Notes under the pieces: model-generated | What the model saw: the letters and a program-made list of their open reading frames with translations, nothing else | Databases searched by the model: none | What the model was told of the DNA's origin: nothing | Assembly (NCBI RefSeq): GCF_900142765.1 | Contig: NZ_FRCB01000008.1 | Span: 62,001 to 126,000 of the forward strand | Reading direction: 5' to 3' | DNA: 64,000 nucleotides | From: Roseovarius litoreus | GTDB taxonomy: Bacteria > Pseudomonadota > Alphaproteobacteria > Rhodobacterales > Rhodobacteraceae | Program-made: the position numbers and the translations under genes | In this document: positions 1 to 8,364 of the stretch, one piece after another | Position numbering within the stretch: position 1 is the stretch's first letter | How the letters are laid out: every line of letters begins with the position of its first letter

Positions 1-148
1 GCGCGGCAAGACCCACGCCCGGCATCGCTTCCATCGTGTCGATCATGTCGCCCCAGATCGCGCGGATCTCATCGGTGATCGCCTCGACCGGGGCGGCCGG
101 GCTGCGCAACCGCTTGTCCGGCCATGGCAGGCAGCGCCGCACCGCCAT
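1..148 (-). CDS. second peptide deformylase-like protein (partial)
   Basis: Reading leftwards from the ATG at 148, 49 residues are visible before the window edge. They begin MAVRRCLPWPDKRLRSPAAP and contain P-G-V-G-L-A-A, the beginning of deformylase motif 1 (GxGxAAxQ). The start codon lies four bases after the stop of the complete def gene, so the two are almost certainly co-transcribed and coupled. Tandem def genes are common in Rhodobacterales. The Cys motif and the HExxH zinc motif lie outside the window, so whether this copy is active cannot be judged. Confidence 0.75.
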   Translation of the reverse strand, partial: MAVRRCLPWPDKRLRSPAAPVEAITDEIRAIWGDMIDTMEAMPGVGLAA

Positions 149-152
149 GCCG

Positions 153-677
153 TCAGGCCCTCGCCTTGGCCTGTTCGCGCTTCAGTTTCTGCATACGGCG
201 CGTGATCATCTGGCGCTTCATCGGCCCCAGATAATCAATGAACAGCTTGCCGTTCAGATGGTCGATCTCATGCTGCACGCAGGTGGCCCAGAGCCCGTCG
301 AATGTCTCGGTCTGCTCGTTGCCGTCCCGGTCGATCCAGCGCACATCCACCGCCTCGGGGCGCTTGACCTCGGCATATTCCTCGGGGATCGACAGACAGC
401 CTTCCTCATAGACATTCATCACGTCCGACGAGGCCACGATCTCGGGATTGAACATCACCAGAGGGCGCGGCGTCTCGTTCTCGCCCTTGACGCAATCCAT
501 CACGATCAGCCGGTCGAGCACCCCGATCTGCGGCGCCGCCAGCCCGATGCCCGGCGCGTCATACATGGTTTCCAGCATGTCATCAGCCAGAACGCGCAAT
601 TCGTCCGACAGATCGCCAAGGGGCGCGCAGACTTTCTTGAGACGCGGGTCAGGATGGATCAGGATAGGCCGTTTCAT
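153..677 (-). CDS. def: peptide deformylase
   Basis: Removes the N-formyl group from nascent proteins in the cytoplasm using a metal bound by one Cys and two His. The 174-residue protein has the three family motifs: G-I-G-L-A-A-P-Q at residues 43-50, E-G-C-L-S with the metal Cys at 94, and H-E-I-D-H at 136-140 with catalytic Glu137. Length is normal for the family. The next gene, a second deformylase copy, starts four bases after its stop. The intergenic DNA in front of it is unusually AT-rich. Confidence 0.95.
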   Translation of the reverse strand: MKRPILIHPDPRLKKVCAPLGDLSDELRVLADDMLETMYDAPGIGLAAPQIGVLDRLIVMDCVKGENETPRPLVMFNPEIVASSDVMNVYEEGCLSIPEEYAEVKRPEAVDVRWIDRDGNEQTETFDGLWATCVQHEIDHLNGKLFIDYLGPMKRQMITRRMQKLKREQAKARA

Positions 678-931
678 GCGGGAGGATTTAGGTCATGCCC
701 GCACAGCGCGCAATGGGCCAATGATCCGCCCCGCCATGGCATCGATCATTTTACAAGAAATATATTCCATATATATTTATATAAATAGGACATATTTCCA
801 TATTTAATCACCATTACAGAACATACTTTCATATCAAAAGATTATTTGGAATATTATCCGCCAGAAGATCACCCCTACACCCTGTCACCCGAACATTATA
901 GCCTGCCCGCGTCACCAACAAGGAGCCCCCC
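678..931. other. AT-rich intergenic region between def and the C-S lyase gene
   Basis: Divergent intergenic region of 254 bases. From about 748 to 855 it is strongly AT-rich, in sharp contrast to the GC-rich surroundings, with runs such as ATATATATTTATATAAATA and two related TATTCCATAT / TATTTCCATAT elements. No open frame or RNA gene is seen. It presumably carries both promoters. An AAGGAG ribosome site (920-925) stands just before the ATG at 932. Confidence 0.5.
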
Positions 932-2104
932 ATGGATTTCGACCGCATCATCGACCGCTTCGGCACCCATTCCCAGAAATGGGACATGATGGAAAAAACC
1001 TATGGCGTGCCGGCCAGCGATGGGCTCGCGATGTGGGTCGCCGACATGGATTTCCAGCCGCCGCGCTGCGTGTCAGATGCGCTTCAGGGCATGGTCGATC
1101 ATGGCATCTATGGCTATTACGGCGATGATCGCAGCTATCTGAACGCCATCCGCTGGTGGATGCAGGAGCGCCATGGCTGGCGTGTCGAACCCGAATGGGT
1201 GTTCACCACCCACGGCCTCGTGAACGGCACCGCCATGTGCGTCGATGCCTTCACTGATCCCGGCGATGGCGTGGTGATCTTCACGCCGGTCTATCATGCC
1301 TTCGCCCGCGTCATCAAAGCCGCCGGGCGCCGGGTCGTCGAATGTCCGCTGCGCCACGAGAACGGTCTCTACCGGATGGATTTCGACGCCTATGATGCCG
1401 CGATGGACGGCTCGGAAAAGATGCTGATCCTGTGCTCGCCGCATAACCCGGGTGGCCGCGTCTGGACCCGCGAGGAATTGCAGGACGTCGCCGATTTCGC
1501 CCGCCGTCATGACCTCGTGCTGGTGTCGGACGAAATTCACCACGATCTGGTGATGCCCGGCCATACCCATATCCCGATGGCCAATATCGACGAGCGCATC
1601 GCCGACCGGCTGGTGATGATGACCGCCACCACCAAGACCTTCAACATCGCGGGCGCCCATTCCGGCAACGTGATCATCGCCGACGAAACCCTGCGCGCCC
1701 GCTTTGCCGCGCGCATGTCGGCGCTCGGCCTGTCGCCCAATTCCTTCGGGCTGGTCATGGCCGAGGCCGCCTATTCCCCCGAGGGCGCAGAATGGGTCGA
1801 TGCTCTGGTCCGCTATCTCGATGGCAACCGCCGCCTGTTCGACGCGGGCGTGAACGCCATCCCGGGCCTCGCCTCCATGCCGCTCGAAGCCACCTATCTC
1901 GCATGGGTCGACTTCTCCGGCACCGGCATGGACAAGGGCGAATTCACCGCCCGTGTCGAACGCGACGCGCGCATCGCGGTCAATCACGGCCCCAGCTTCG
2001 GCCAGGGCGGCGAGGCGTTTTTGCGCTTCAACCTCGCCACCCCGCGCACCCGCGTGGAAGAGGCCGTCGCCCGCCTGCAGGACGCCTTCGCCGACCTGCA
2101 GTGA
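932..2104 (+). CDS. patB: PLP-dependent C-S lyase / aminotransferase, MalY-PatB family
   Basis: A fold-type I pyridoxal-phosphate enzyme of the MalY/PatB subgroup, whose members act mainly as cystathionine or cysteine-S-conjugate beta-lyases. The 390-residue length is normal. Visible signature residues are Asn172 in S-P-H-N-P-G-G, Asp200 in S-D-E-I-H-H-D, and the Schiff-base lysine Lys235 in T-T-K-T-F-N. The N-terminal phrase M-W-V-A-D-M-D-F (about 34-41) is typical of PatB rather than of ordinary aspartate aminotransferases. Start chosen at the ATG preceded by AAGGAG. It stands alone; substrate is not deducible, cystathionine or a related thioether being most likely. Confidence 0.88.
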   Translation: MDFDRIIDRFGTHSQKWDMMEKTYGVPASDGLAMWVADMDFQPPRCVSDALQGMVDHGIYGYYGDDRSYLNAIRWWMQERHGWRVEPEWVFTTHGLVNGTAMCVDAFTDPGDGVVIFTPVYHAFARVIKAAGRRVVECPLRHENGLYRMDFDAYDAAMDGSEKMLILCSPHNPGGRVWTREELQDVADFARRHDLVLVSDEIHHDLVMPGHTHIPMANIDERIADRLVMMTATTKTFNIAGAHSGNVIIADETLRARFAARMSALGLSPNSFGLVMAEAAYSPEGAEWVDALVRYLDGNRRLFDAGVNAIPGLASMPLEATYLAWVDFSGTGMDKGEFTARVERDARIAVNHGPSFGQGGEAFLRFNLATPRTRVEEAVARLQDAFADLQ

Positions 2105-2219
2105 TCCACTCCGGCGCGTCGCACCACCCCCGTCACAAAGGCCAGGCGCCCCTCAAGGCGCTTGCCCCCCGCTGCGAACGGGTTACCTTTTGGCCTGCCA
2201 TCAGCCCCGGAGCGCCCCG

Positions 2220-2747
2220 ATGATCCGTCTTGCCACAGCCCTCGCCGCCCTTGCCCTTCTCACCGCCTGCTCGGGCCGGCCTTCGCTGGACGATCCCGCC
2301 CTCAGCGATGCCGATTTCGAGCTGCAGGAGTTCTTCGAAGGAAAGACCGTGGCCCACGGCCAGTTTCAGGACCGTTTCGGCACCGTGCGCCGCCGCTTCG
2401 AGGTGGCCATCGACGGCACATGGGACGGCGAGACCCTCACCCTGGTCGAGGATTTCGCCTATGCCGACGGCACCACCGAGCAGCGCATCTGGACCCTTCG
2501 CCAGACCGGCCCCGAAACATGGGAAGGCACCGCCCCCGGCGTGATCGGCACCGCCACCGGCACCGAGAAAGGCGACGTGTTCAACTGGGCCTACACGATC
2601 GACCTGCCCGTGCCCGACGGCACCCTGCGCGTCAGCTTCGACGACTGGATGTGGCAACTCTCCGACGACCGGGTGCTCAACATCGCCTATATGCGCAAGG
2701 CGGGCATCACCATCGGCAAGGTGATCATCACTTTCGAGAAACTCTGA
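2220..2747 (+). CDS. DUF3833-type lipoprotein
   Basis: A 175-residue exported lipoprotein. The first 17 residues form a lipoprotein signal with lipobox L-T-A-C, Cys17 being the lipidated residue. The mature part (G-K-T-V-A-H-G-Q-F-Q-D-R-F-G at about 40-53, then alternating beta-strand-like stretches) resembles the DUF3833 lipocalin-like family of unknown role. I chose the ATG at 2220 because it begins directly with the signal peptide, although the frame is open upstream. Likely anchored in the outer or inner membrane facing the periplasm. No functional partner is evident nearby. Confidence 0.8.
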   Translation: MIRLATALAALALLTACSGRPSLDDPALSDADFELQEFFEGKTVAHGQFQDRFGTVRRRFEVAIDGTWDGETLTLVEDFAYADGTTEQRIWTLRQTGPETWEGTAPGVIGTATGTEKGDVFNWAYTIDLPVPDGTLRVSFDDWMWQLSDDRVLNIAYMRKAGITIGKVIITFEKL

Positions 2748-2779
2748 GCAGGGCGCTGCACGCCCCTCAGTCATGCCCC

Positions 2780-3130
2780 TCAGTCGCGCCCGATCAAAGC
2801 CACCGGCGCATCCGGGTCACGCTCGAAATCCACCGGCTGCCGGTCGCTGGCCTCGGTCATGCGCTTCAACTCGAACCGGATCTCGCCGCCCTCTTCCTCT
2901 GACGCAACGATCAGGCAACGCGACAAGTGCTTCGGCCCGTCATAGAGATCGACCAGCCCCCGCAAATGCGGCGCCACATCCGAATCAAGCGAGAACCCGC
3001 CCTCCCACGCATTCAGCACGGGGTAGGTGTCTTCACCGGTCTGCACCCGCAGCCGATGGCTTTTTTTCAAGGCTTTTTTGCGCGCGGCATCAAGACCCGC
3101 CTGCACGTCGGGGGGTAAATAGGTCGTCAT
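2780..3130 (-). CDS. small conserved protein, function unknown
   Basis: A 116-residue acidic soluble protein starting M-T-T-Y-L-P-P-D-V-Q-A-G-L. I do not recognise a characterised family. Residues about 14-26 are lysine/arginine rich (ARKKALKKSHRLRVQ); the rest looks like a compact alpha/beta domain, with no signal peptide, membrane segment or Cys motif. I chose ATG 3130 rather than the upstream extension because the extension reads through unlikely sequence. It lies 84 bases downstream of cobM on the same strand and could be its operon tail, but nothing in it points to cobalamin. Confidence 0.68.
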   Translation of the reverse strand: MTTYLPPDVQAGLDAARKKALKKSHRLRVQTGEDTYPVLNAWEGGFSLDSDVAPHLRGLVDLYDGPKHLSRCLIVASEEEGGEIRFELKRMTEASDRQPVDFERDPDAPVALIGRD

Positions 3131-3214
3131 TGCAAATGCCTTTCTTGCCTTCCAGCCCCCAGACTGTGCCAGCAAACCATGACGGTCACGTTAAAATTCA
3201 CCGCCCCGCGCAAA

Positions 3215-3988
3215 TCATGCGCGCAGTGTGGCCTTCGGGCGCAGCACATGCGGCTGTGCCGGATCGTAGAGCGCACTGTCCTTGAAATCCGCGATCTCTC
3301 CCAGAACCGGCCCCACAAGGATCAACGCGGTTCGGGTGATCTTCTCGGTCCTCACCTTCTCGCGGATATCGGCCAGCGTGCCGCGAATGAACATCTGGTC
3401 GGGCCAGCCCACACGATACGCCACCACCACCGGACACTCGGCGCCGTAATGCGGCGTCAGCACCCGTTCGATCTCGCGCAGGGCGCGCACCCCCAGATGG
3501 ATCGCCAGCGTCGTGCGCGTGCGCGCGAAATTCTCCAGCGTCTCGCCATCCGGCATCGAGGTGGATTTCATCGACACCCGCGTGAGGATGATCGACTGCG
3601 CCACCTCCGGCACGGTCAACTCCTGCCCCAACGCGGCGGCAGCGGCGGCATAGGCCGGCACGCCCGGAATGATCTGGTAATCGATCCCGTCGGCGCGCAG
3701 CCGCCGGATCTGCTCGGCAATGGCGCCATAAAGCGACGGATCGCCCGAATGCACCCGCGCCACGTCCTGCCCCTTCGCGTGGGCGTCGCGGATCACCGCG
3801 TGCGTGTCATCCAGCGTCATCGGCGCGGTGTCCATCACCAGCGCGCCCTTGGGCGCGCAGGCCACCACCTCGGCCGGCACCAGCGATCCGGCATAAAGGC
3901 AGACGGGGCATTCCCCGATCACCCGCTCGGCCTTTTTGGTCAGAAGTTCCGGATCGCCCGGTCCCGCCCCGATGAAATAAACGGTCAT
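3215..3988 (-). CDS. cobM: precorrin-4 C11-methyltransferase
   Basis: S-adenosylmethionine-dependent methylation of C11 of precorrin-4 in corrin-ring synthesis. The 257-residue protein starts M-T-V-Y-F-I-G-A-G-P-G-D-P-E, the canonical SAM-binding loop of tetrapyrrole methylases, and has the second family motif G-D-P-S-L-Y-G around residue 86. The start ATG overlaps the stop of the preceding gene (ATGA, four bases), showing translational coupling. It is the last recognisable cob gene of the reverse-strand operon. Confidence 0.95.
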   Translation of the reverse strand: MTVYFIGAGPGDPELLTKKAERVIGECPVCLYAGSLVPAEVVACAPKGALVMDTAPMTLDDTHAVIRDAHAKGQDVARVHSGDPSLYGAIAEQIRRLRADGIDYQIIPGVPAYAAAAAALGQELTVPEVAQSIILTRVSMKSTSMPDGETLENFARTRTTLAIHLGVRALREIERVLTPHYGAECPVVVAYRVGWPDQMFIRGTLADIREKVRTEKITRTALILVGPVLGEIADFKDSALYDPAQPHVLRPKATLRA

Positions 3989-4515
3989 TCGCTCAATAGC
4001 CCTTTCAGCTGATCGTTCTGATAATAGCAGACACAGACCTGCCCACCGCCGCCGTGATCGCCCATAAACACGCCATCCGCATCCGAGATATAGGCGCAGA
4101 TCGCCATATACTCGCGCGCGCGCTCTTCCTCCGTCGGTCCGCCGCGCGTCAACAGCTCCTCGATCTCCTGCCGCTCGCCGAATTGCTGCACCGCCCAGGC
4201 CGCCTGCTGCATCGGCTCGGGCACCTCCGGATGCCCCCAGCCCCACATCCAGCTTCCGTCATCCGACCATGTGCCGATGATCTGCGCCTCGACCGACAGA
4301 TCCGGCGCATCCTCGAAACTCAGCACAAGACGCCCCTTCTCGAGGTTCAGCCGAAAGCCCGTGACCGCGTCCAGCCGCTGCGCCAGTGCGCCCCCCGCCA
4401 TCCGCGTGCCCAGGAAGAACCTGGCGTTGACCGCCATCTGCCGAAAGGTCTCGGGCAGTTGGGTCGCGCCCTGATCGGCCATGCGCCCCGCAAATTCCAG
4501 AAGGATCGGATTCAT
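3985..4515 (-). CDS. unknown protein embedded in the cob operon (DUF6882-like)
   Basis: A 176-residue protein coupled at both ends: its ATG overlaps the stop of the CbiG-CobJ gene (4512-4515) and its stop overlaps the start of cobM (3985-3988). The centre has a Trp-rich phrase W-S-D-D-G-S-W-M-W-G-W-G-H-P (about 84-97) and the C-terminal part contains G-D-H-G-G-G-G-Q-V-C-V-C-Y-Y. This pattern resembles DUF6882 proteins; I do not know a function. No signal peptide or membrane segment is visible. Tight coupling to two corrin enzymes suggests an accessory role or simply operon hitch-hiking. Confidence 0.75.
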   Translation of the reverse strand: MNPILLEFAGRMADQGATQLPETFRQMAVNARFFLGTRMAGGALAQRLDAVTGFRLNLEKGRLVLSFEDAPDLSVEAQIIGTWSDDGSWMWGWGHPEVPEPMQQAAWAVQQFGERQEIEELLTRGGPTEEERAREYMAICAYISDADGVFMGDHGGGGQVCVCYYQNDQLKGLLSE

Positions 4516-6332
4516 GCCGCGCCACCTGTCCTGCGCGGCTCGGCCAGGTCCCCGTCGATCTTGCGCGCATAGCCGCGCGGCGTGAACATGCGCGGCCCCT
4601 CTCCCAGATGGGCCAGCCGCGAATTGCTCGATCCCACCAGAACCACCGTCAGCATATCCACCTCATCGACCTGCAGCTCGTCCAGCCGGCGGTAGCGCAC
4701 ATGCTCCTCGGGACGCCCCAGCGACGAGGCCAGCATCACCGGCGTCTCCGCCGGACGATGCCTGAGCAGGATATCCCGCGCCTCCGCCAGCAGGGTGCGC
4801 CGGGTCTTGGACACCGGGTTGTAGAAGGCGATCACGAAATCGCCCTCGGCGGCGGCGTGCAACCGGCGCAGGATATCCTCGCGCGGAGTCAGCAGATCGG
4901 ACAGCGAAATGGTGCAGAAATCATGCCCCAAAGGCGCCCCCGCCCGTGCCGCCGCCCCCTGCAGCGCCGACACGCCCGGCGAGCAGACAACCTCGACCCG
5001 ATGTGCCGCATCGCTCACGCCGTGATCGTCCTTGCCCCGGTCCAGAAGTTCGAAGACAAGCGCGCCCATCGCATAGATCCCCGCATCCCCCGAACAGACC
5101 AGCGCCACGTTACGGCCCTCCGCCGCGCGCTCCAGCGCGTGACGGCAGCGCGCCTCCTCTCCACCAAGCGGGAAATCATGACGCGGCTTGCCAGCGGCAA
5201 GCGGCCCCAGCAGATCGATGTAAAGCCCATAGCCCACCAGCTCATCGGCCTCGGCGATCAACCGGCTGACCTCCGGCGTGCGCCATGCCGCCTGCCCCGG
5301 CCCTATGCCGACGACACTCAAGCGCCCCCTCGCGCGCCCCGGCAGTTCGGTGACAGGCTCAGCCGTGCGTCCCACGGCGCAGGTCGCATTGGCCGTCTTG
5401 CGCTTCTCCACCGCCAGAGCGGCGCCCGCGGCCAGCACCGCGCCTTCCGCCACCCCGTGACAGCCGACTTCCGCGAAAACCACCTCCGACGGATTGGCCA
5501 GCCGATCCGCCTGCGCCTCGAGCTCGGCCGCGCTGAACAACCTGAGCGGCACATCAAGCCGCCGCGCCACCTCGTTCATCGCCGGCTCATCGGCCTTGAG
5601 GTCAATCGACGCGACACAGGCCACGGCCCCAGTTGCGATCCCGGCCTCCTCCAGCGTGGCGCAGACCAGCGCCCACATCTCGTCCGGATCGCAATTGCGT
5701 GCGCATCCCAGCCCCAGCACGATCCGCTGCGGATGATAGACCAGCCGCTTGTCGCCCGGCCGCGCAGGGGCCTCGCTGACGACCAGCTCCACCGCGCCGC
5801 CCGCCTCGCGCCCAAGGCCGAAAATATCCTCACCCTCGACGCTCAGCCCCTCTCCCGCCAGCATCGCCGCCATCGCCGATTTCGCATCCTGCGGATTGGC
5901 CAGCCGGTAGCCATCGGGCGGCGCATCCAGCGCCACGCCCATCGCCACATCCCCCGCCGTGGTCACCGCCGCCACCGCATCCAGCCCCCGGGCGATCTCC
6001 GCCGCCAGCCGGTTGGCCCCGCGATGCCCCCCCAGAAGCGGCACCACCACCGCGCCGTCATCGCTCACCGACACCACCGGCGGCTCGCCGCGCTTGTCCG
6101 ACAGCAAGGGCGCCACGGCCCGGATCAGGATGCCACTGGCACAGACGCCAACGACCGGCACACCGGCCGCAAAAAGATCGCGTGCATGATCGAGCGCATT
6201 GGGGAAAAACGCATCCGCCCGCTCGACGCGCCCTTCGCGCCCATGCACCTTTGCCCCGATCAGGCGGGCAACGCGATGCGCCACCTCCTCGCCCGACCGG
6301 CTCAGCGCCAGAACGACAGGTTTCACAGCCAT
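4512..6332 (-). CDS. cobJ: CbiG - CobJ fusion (precorrin-3B C17-methyltransferase)
   Basis: A 606-residue fusion. Residues 1 to about 325 are CbiG-like: N-terminal domain with G-V-C-A-S-G-I-L-I-R and L-L-G-G-H-R-G-A-N, then the C-terminal CbiG/CobE domain beginning near L-G-L-G-C-A-R-N-C. From about 336 the CobJ methyltransferase begins with V-V-G-I-G-P-G and continues with the C-S-G-D-A-G-I-Y-A-M motif. CobJ performs ring contraction and C17 methylation; CbiG opens the delta-lactone in the anaerobic route. The start at MAVKPVV was chosen because earlier codons overlap cobI heavily; the remaining overlap with cobI is 10 bases. Confidence 0.94.
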   Translation of the reverse strand: MAVKPVVLALSRSGEEVAHRVARLIGAKVHGREGRVERADAFFPNALDHARDLFAAGVPVVGVCASGILIRAVAPLLSDKRGEPPVVSVSDDGAVVVPLLGGHRGANRLAAEIARGLDAVAAVTTAGDVAMGVALDAPPDGYRLANPQDAKSAMAAMLAGEGLSVEGEDIFGLGREAGGAVELVVSEAPARPGDKRLVYHPQRIVLGLGCARNCDPDEMWALVCATLEEAGIATGAVACVASIDLKADEPAMNEVARRLDVPLRLFSAAELEAQADRLANPSEVVFAEVGCHGVAEGAVLAAGAALAVEKRKTANATCAVGRTAEPVTELPGRARGRLSVVGIGPGQAAWRTPEVSRLIAEADELVGYGLYIDLLGPLAAGKPRHDFPLGGEEARCRHALERAAEGRNVALVCSGDAGIYAMGALVFELLDRGKDDHGVSDAAHRVEVVCSPGVSALQGAAARAGAPLGHDFCTISLSDLLTPREDILRRLHAAAEGDFVIAFYNPVSKTRRTLLAEARDILLRHRPAETPVMLASSLGRPEEHVRYRRLDELQVDEVDMLTVVLVGSSNSRLAHLGEGPRMFTPRGYARKIDGDLAEPRRTGGAA

Positions 6333-7024
6333 GGATCGGCCCCCTTGGTCAGCAATATCATGGAAAAATAGGGCGCCACCTGCGGCGCCTCGGCCAGCGG
6401 GCACACCACCTCCTCGGGCAGGCTCGCGCGCTCCACATAGACCGCGCGCCCCGTCAGACCCAGCTCCTCGATCACACCCCGGATCTTGGCCAGATGCCGG
6501 CCCACCTTCATGATGACGACGCTTTCCGCCCCATCGATCCGCGCCCGCAACTCGGCCTCCGGCAGCGGCCCCGGCAACACGGTCAGCCGCTCGTTGCGCG
6601 CCGCCAGCGGCATCCCCGCCCTTGCCGCACAGGTGGTCACCGATGTCACCCCCGGCACAACCTCCACCCGATAACGCGTCGAAAGCCGGGCAAAAAGATA
6701 CATGAACGAGCCATAAAAGAACGGATCGCCCTCACACAGGCAGACCACATCCTGCCCCTGCTCCAGCGCGTCCGCGATCTCGGCCGCCCCCTTGTCATAG
6801 GCCGCCTGCGCCGGCGCCCGCTCCGGCGTCATCGGGACATCCATCACGATTTCCCGGGCACCCTCCGGAATGATACCGGCCGCGATCGACCGCGCGAAAC
6901 TGGCGCCCCCGGCCAGACTGGGATAGGCCAGCACCTCGGCCCCCGCGATCAGCCTGTGCGCCCTCAGCGTCATCAGCTCCGGATCGCCCGGCCCAAGCCC
7001 CACGCCGTAAAGAACGCCGCTCAT
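6323..7024 (-). CDS. cobI: precorrin-2 C20-methyltransferase
   Basis: Adds the C20 methyl group that commits precorrin-2 to the corrin pathway. The 233-residue protein opens M-S-G-V-L-Y-G-V-G-L-G-P-G-D-P-E, the SAM-binding loop with the CobI-type L-G-P-G-D-P-E-L-M-T-L-R-A continuation, and carries C-E-G-D-P-F-F-Y-G-S-F-M-Y further on, a CobI/CbiL signature. Start at 7024 was preferred to an in-frame upstream codon because the methylase fold begins immediately. It overlaps the downstream fusion gene by 10 bases. Confidence 0.95.
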   Translation of the reverse strand: MSGVLYGVGLGPGDPELMTLRAHRLIAGAEVLAYPSLAGGASFARSIAAGIIPEGAREIVMDVPMTPERAPAQAAYDKGAAEIADALEQGQDVVCLCEGDPFFYGSFMYLFARLSTRYRVEVVPGVTSVTTCAARAGMPLAARNERLTVLPGPLPEAELRARIDGAESVVIMKVGRHLAKIRGVIEELGLTGRAVYVERASLPEEVVCPLAEAPQVAPYFSMILLTKGADPWL

Positions 7025-7048
7025 CGCCCGGACCCCGCTTTCATCGAT

Positions 7049-7071
7049 CCCCAAATACTCCCGCCGGAGGC
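7049..7071 (-). repeat. dispersed GCCTCCGGCGGGAGTATTT motif, copy A
   Basis: In the 79-base gap between cobL and cobI the reverse strand reads GCCTCCGGCGGGAGTATTT followed by GGGG. The same 19 bases occur on the forward strand at 9038-9056, and shorter relatives at 15931-15945 and 51780-51792. GCCTCCGGC can form a tiny hairpin. I read it as a dispersed repeat rather than a site specific to cobI. Confidence 0.6.
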
Positions 7072-7103
7072 TCCCGTCCCCCGCCACAGACCCCGGCCCC
7101 GGC

Positions 7104-8306
7104 TCATCGCTTCACAAGGCTCCACTGGGTGACCGGCATCAGCGGCCGCCAGCCGGTGAGCCCCCCCACCGGTTCGGCGCGGTTGACCATCAGCTTGACC
7201 AGCTGCCCGCCATGCGCCTTGTGCAACTCGAGCAGCAAGGCCTCGCTTTCCAGTGTCACGGCATTGCAGACCAGCCGCCCCAGCGGGCGCAGCGCCTGCC
7301 ATGCCGCCTCGAAGGTCTGGCGGCTCAAGCCGCCTCCGATGAAGACCGCATCCGGCGCGGGAAGACCCTCCAGCGCCTCCGGCACGCGCCCATCGATCAG
7401 CTCCAGCCTCGGCGCGCCCAGCGCCAGCGCATTGGCCGCCGCCATCTCGCGGCGGTCGGCGCGCGGCTCTATGCCGATCGCACGGGCATAGCGCGCCGCG
7501 CGCATCCATTCCACCGCGACCGAGCCGCAGCCCGTGCCGATATCCCACAAGAGCGCGCCGCGCATCGGCATCAGCTTGGCCAGCGTGGCCGCGCGCACCT
7601 CCTGCTTGGTCATCGTGCCGTCATGCCGGAAAAGATCATCCGACAGGCCCGGAACCCGGGGCAGAAGGGCGGCATCGGGGGCCGCCACACAATGCACAGC
7701 CAGCGTGTTGAAGGCCGGCACCTGATGGTCCCATGTCTCGGCCCGCCCGTCAAAGCGGGCCTCCTCCGCGCCGCCCATATTGGCGAGCACCGTCATCGCC
7801 GACTGGCCGAAACCGCGCTCGGTCAGAAAAGCCGCGATCTGCCCCGGCGTCTCCGAGCCGGTGGTCAGGATCAAGAGCCGCGCATCGGGCTGGATGAAGG
7901 CGATCATCTGCTGCACGGGACGGCCATGCACGGTCAGCGTCTCGACATCCGCAAGGCTCCAGCCCATGCGCGCCGCCGCCAGCTGAAAGGCCGACAGTTG
8001 CGGGTGATAGGTGATCTCGGTCGGATCGATCGCGCGCCCGATCCGGGCGCCCACCGAGAACCACAGCGGATCCCCCGTGGCCAGCACCACCACGCGCCGC
8101 CCGCGCAGCGCCTCGAGCGTGTCGATCAGCGCATCGAAGGGCGAGGGCCAGGCGATGCGCTCGGCACTCACACTGTCCGACAACTGGTGATGACGGTCTC
8201 CGCCGATGATGACCTCCGCCGCCTCGACCACGGCGCGCGTCGCAGGCAAAAGCCCCGCCATGCCATCCTCGCCGATGCCCACGATATGCAGCCAGGGATC
8301 CATCAT
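7104..8306 (-). CDS. cobL: precorrin-6Y C5,15-methyltransferase (decarboxylating)
   Basis: A two-domain enzyme that methylates C5 and C15 of precorrin-6Y and removes the acetate carboxyl at C12. The N-terminal half is a tetrapyrrole-methylase domain (H-I-V-G-I-G-E-D-G near the start, then A-T-G-D-P-L-W-F-S); the C-terminal half is the CbiT-type methyltransferase with L-L-W-D-I-G-T-G-C-G-S-V as its SAM loop. I chose the ATG at 8306 (MMDPWLH); 8315 and 8303 are equally in frame. Upstream codons lie inside two tandem hairpins, and no strong ribosome site is close to any of the three, so the start is uncertain by a few residues. Confidence 0.92.
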   Translation of the reverse strand: MMDPWLHIVGIGEDGMAGLLPATRAVVEAAEVIIGGDRHHQLSDSVSAERIAWPSPFDALIDTLEALRGRRVVVLATGDPLWFSVGARIGRAIDPTEITYHPQLSAFQLAAARMGWSLADVETLTVHGRPVQQMIAFIQPDARLLILTTGSETPGQIAAFLTERGFGQSAMTVLANMGGAEEARFDGRAETWDHQVPAFNTLAVHCVAAPDAALLPRVPGLSDDLFRHDGTMTKQEVRAATLAKLMPMRGALLWDIGTGCGSVAVEWMRAARYARAIGIEPRADRREMAAANALALGAPRLELIDGRVPEALEGLPAPDAVFIGGGLSRQTFEAAWQALRPLGRLVCNAVTLESEALLLELHKAHGGQLVKLMVNRAEPVGGLTGWRPLMPVTQWSLVKR

Positions 8307-8318
8307 CAGCGCCATACT

Positions 8319-8364
8319 CGAAAATTCGCAGAATTTTCGACCCATGATTTTTCTGCGAAAAATC
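8319..8364. repeat. two tandem perfect hairpins between cobH and cobL
   Basis: Positions 8319-8327 (CGAAAATTC) pair perfectly with 8331-8339 (GAATTTTCG) around a 3-base loop GCA; 8346-8353 (GATTTTTC) pair perfectly with 8357-8364 (GAAAAATC) around TGC. The two cores, TTCGCAGAA and TTCTGCGAA, are reverse complements of each other, so alternative long-range pairing is possible. They occupy the region between the cobH stop and the cobL start. Confidence 0.8.

Noticed and set aside
1953-2219. N-terminal extension of the DUF3833-type lipoprotein
   Set aside because: The extension overlaps the C-S lyase gene and would bury the signal peptide and lipobox.
4608-6371. Forward-strand open frame of 587 codons across the cobJ and cobI genes
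   Set aside because: Arg/His/Pro-rich translation typical of antisense frames in GC-rich DNA; the reverse strand has complete known enzymes.
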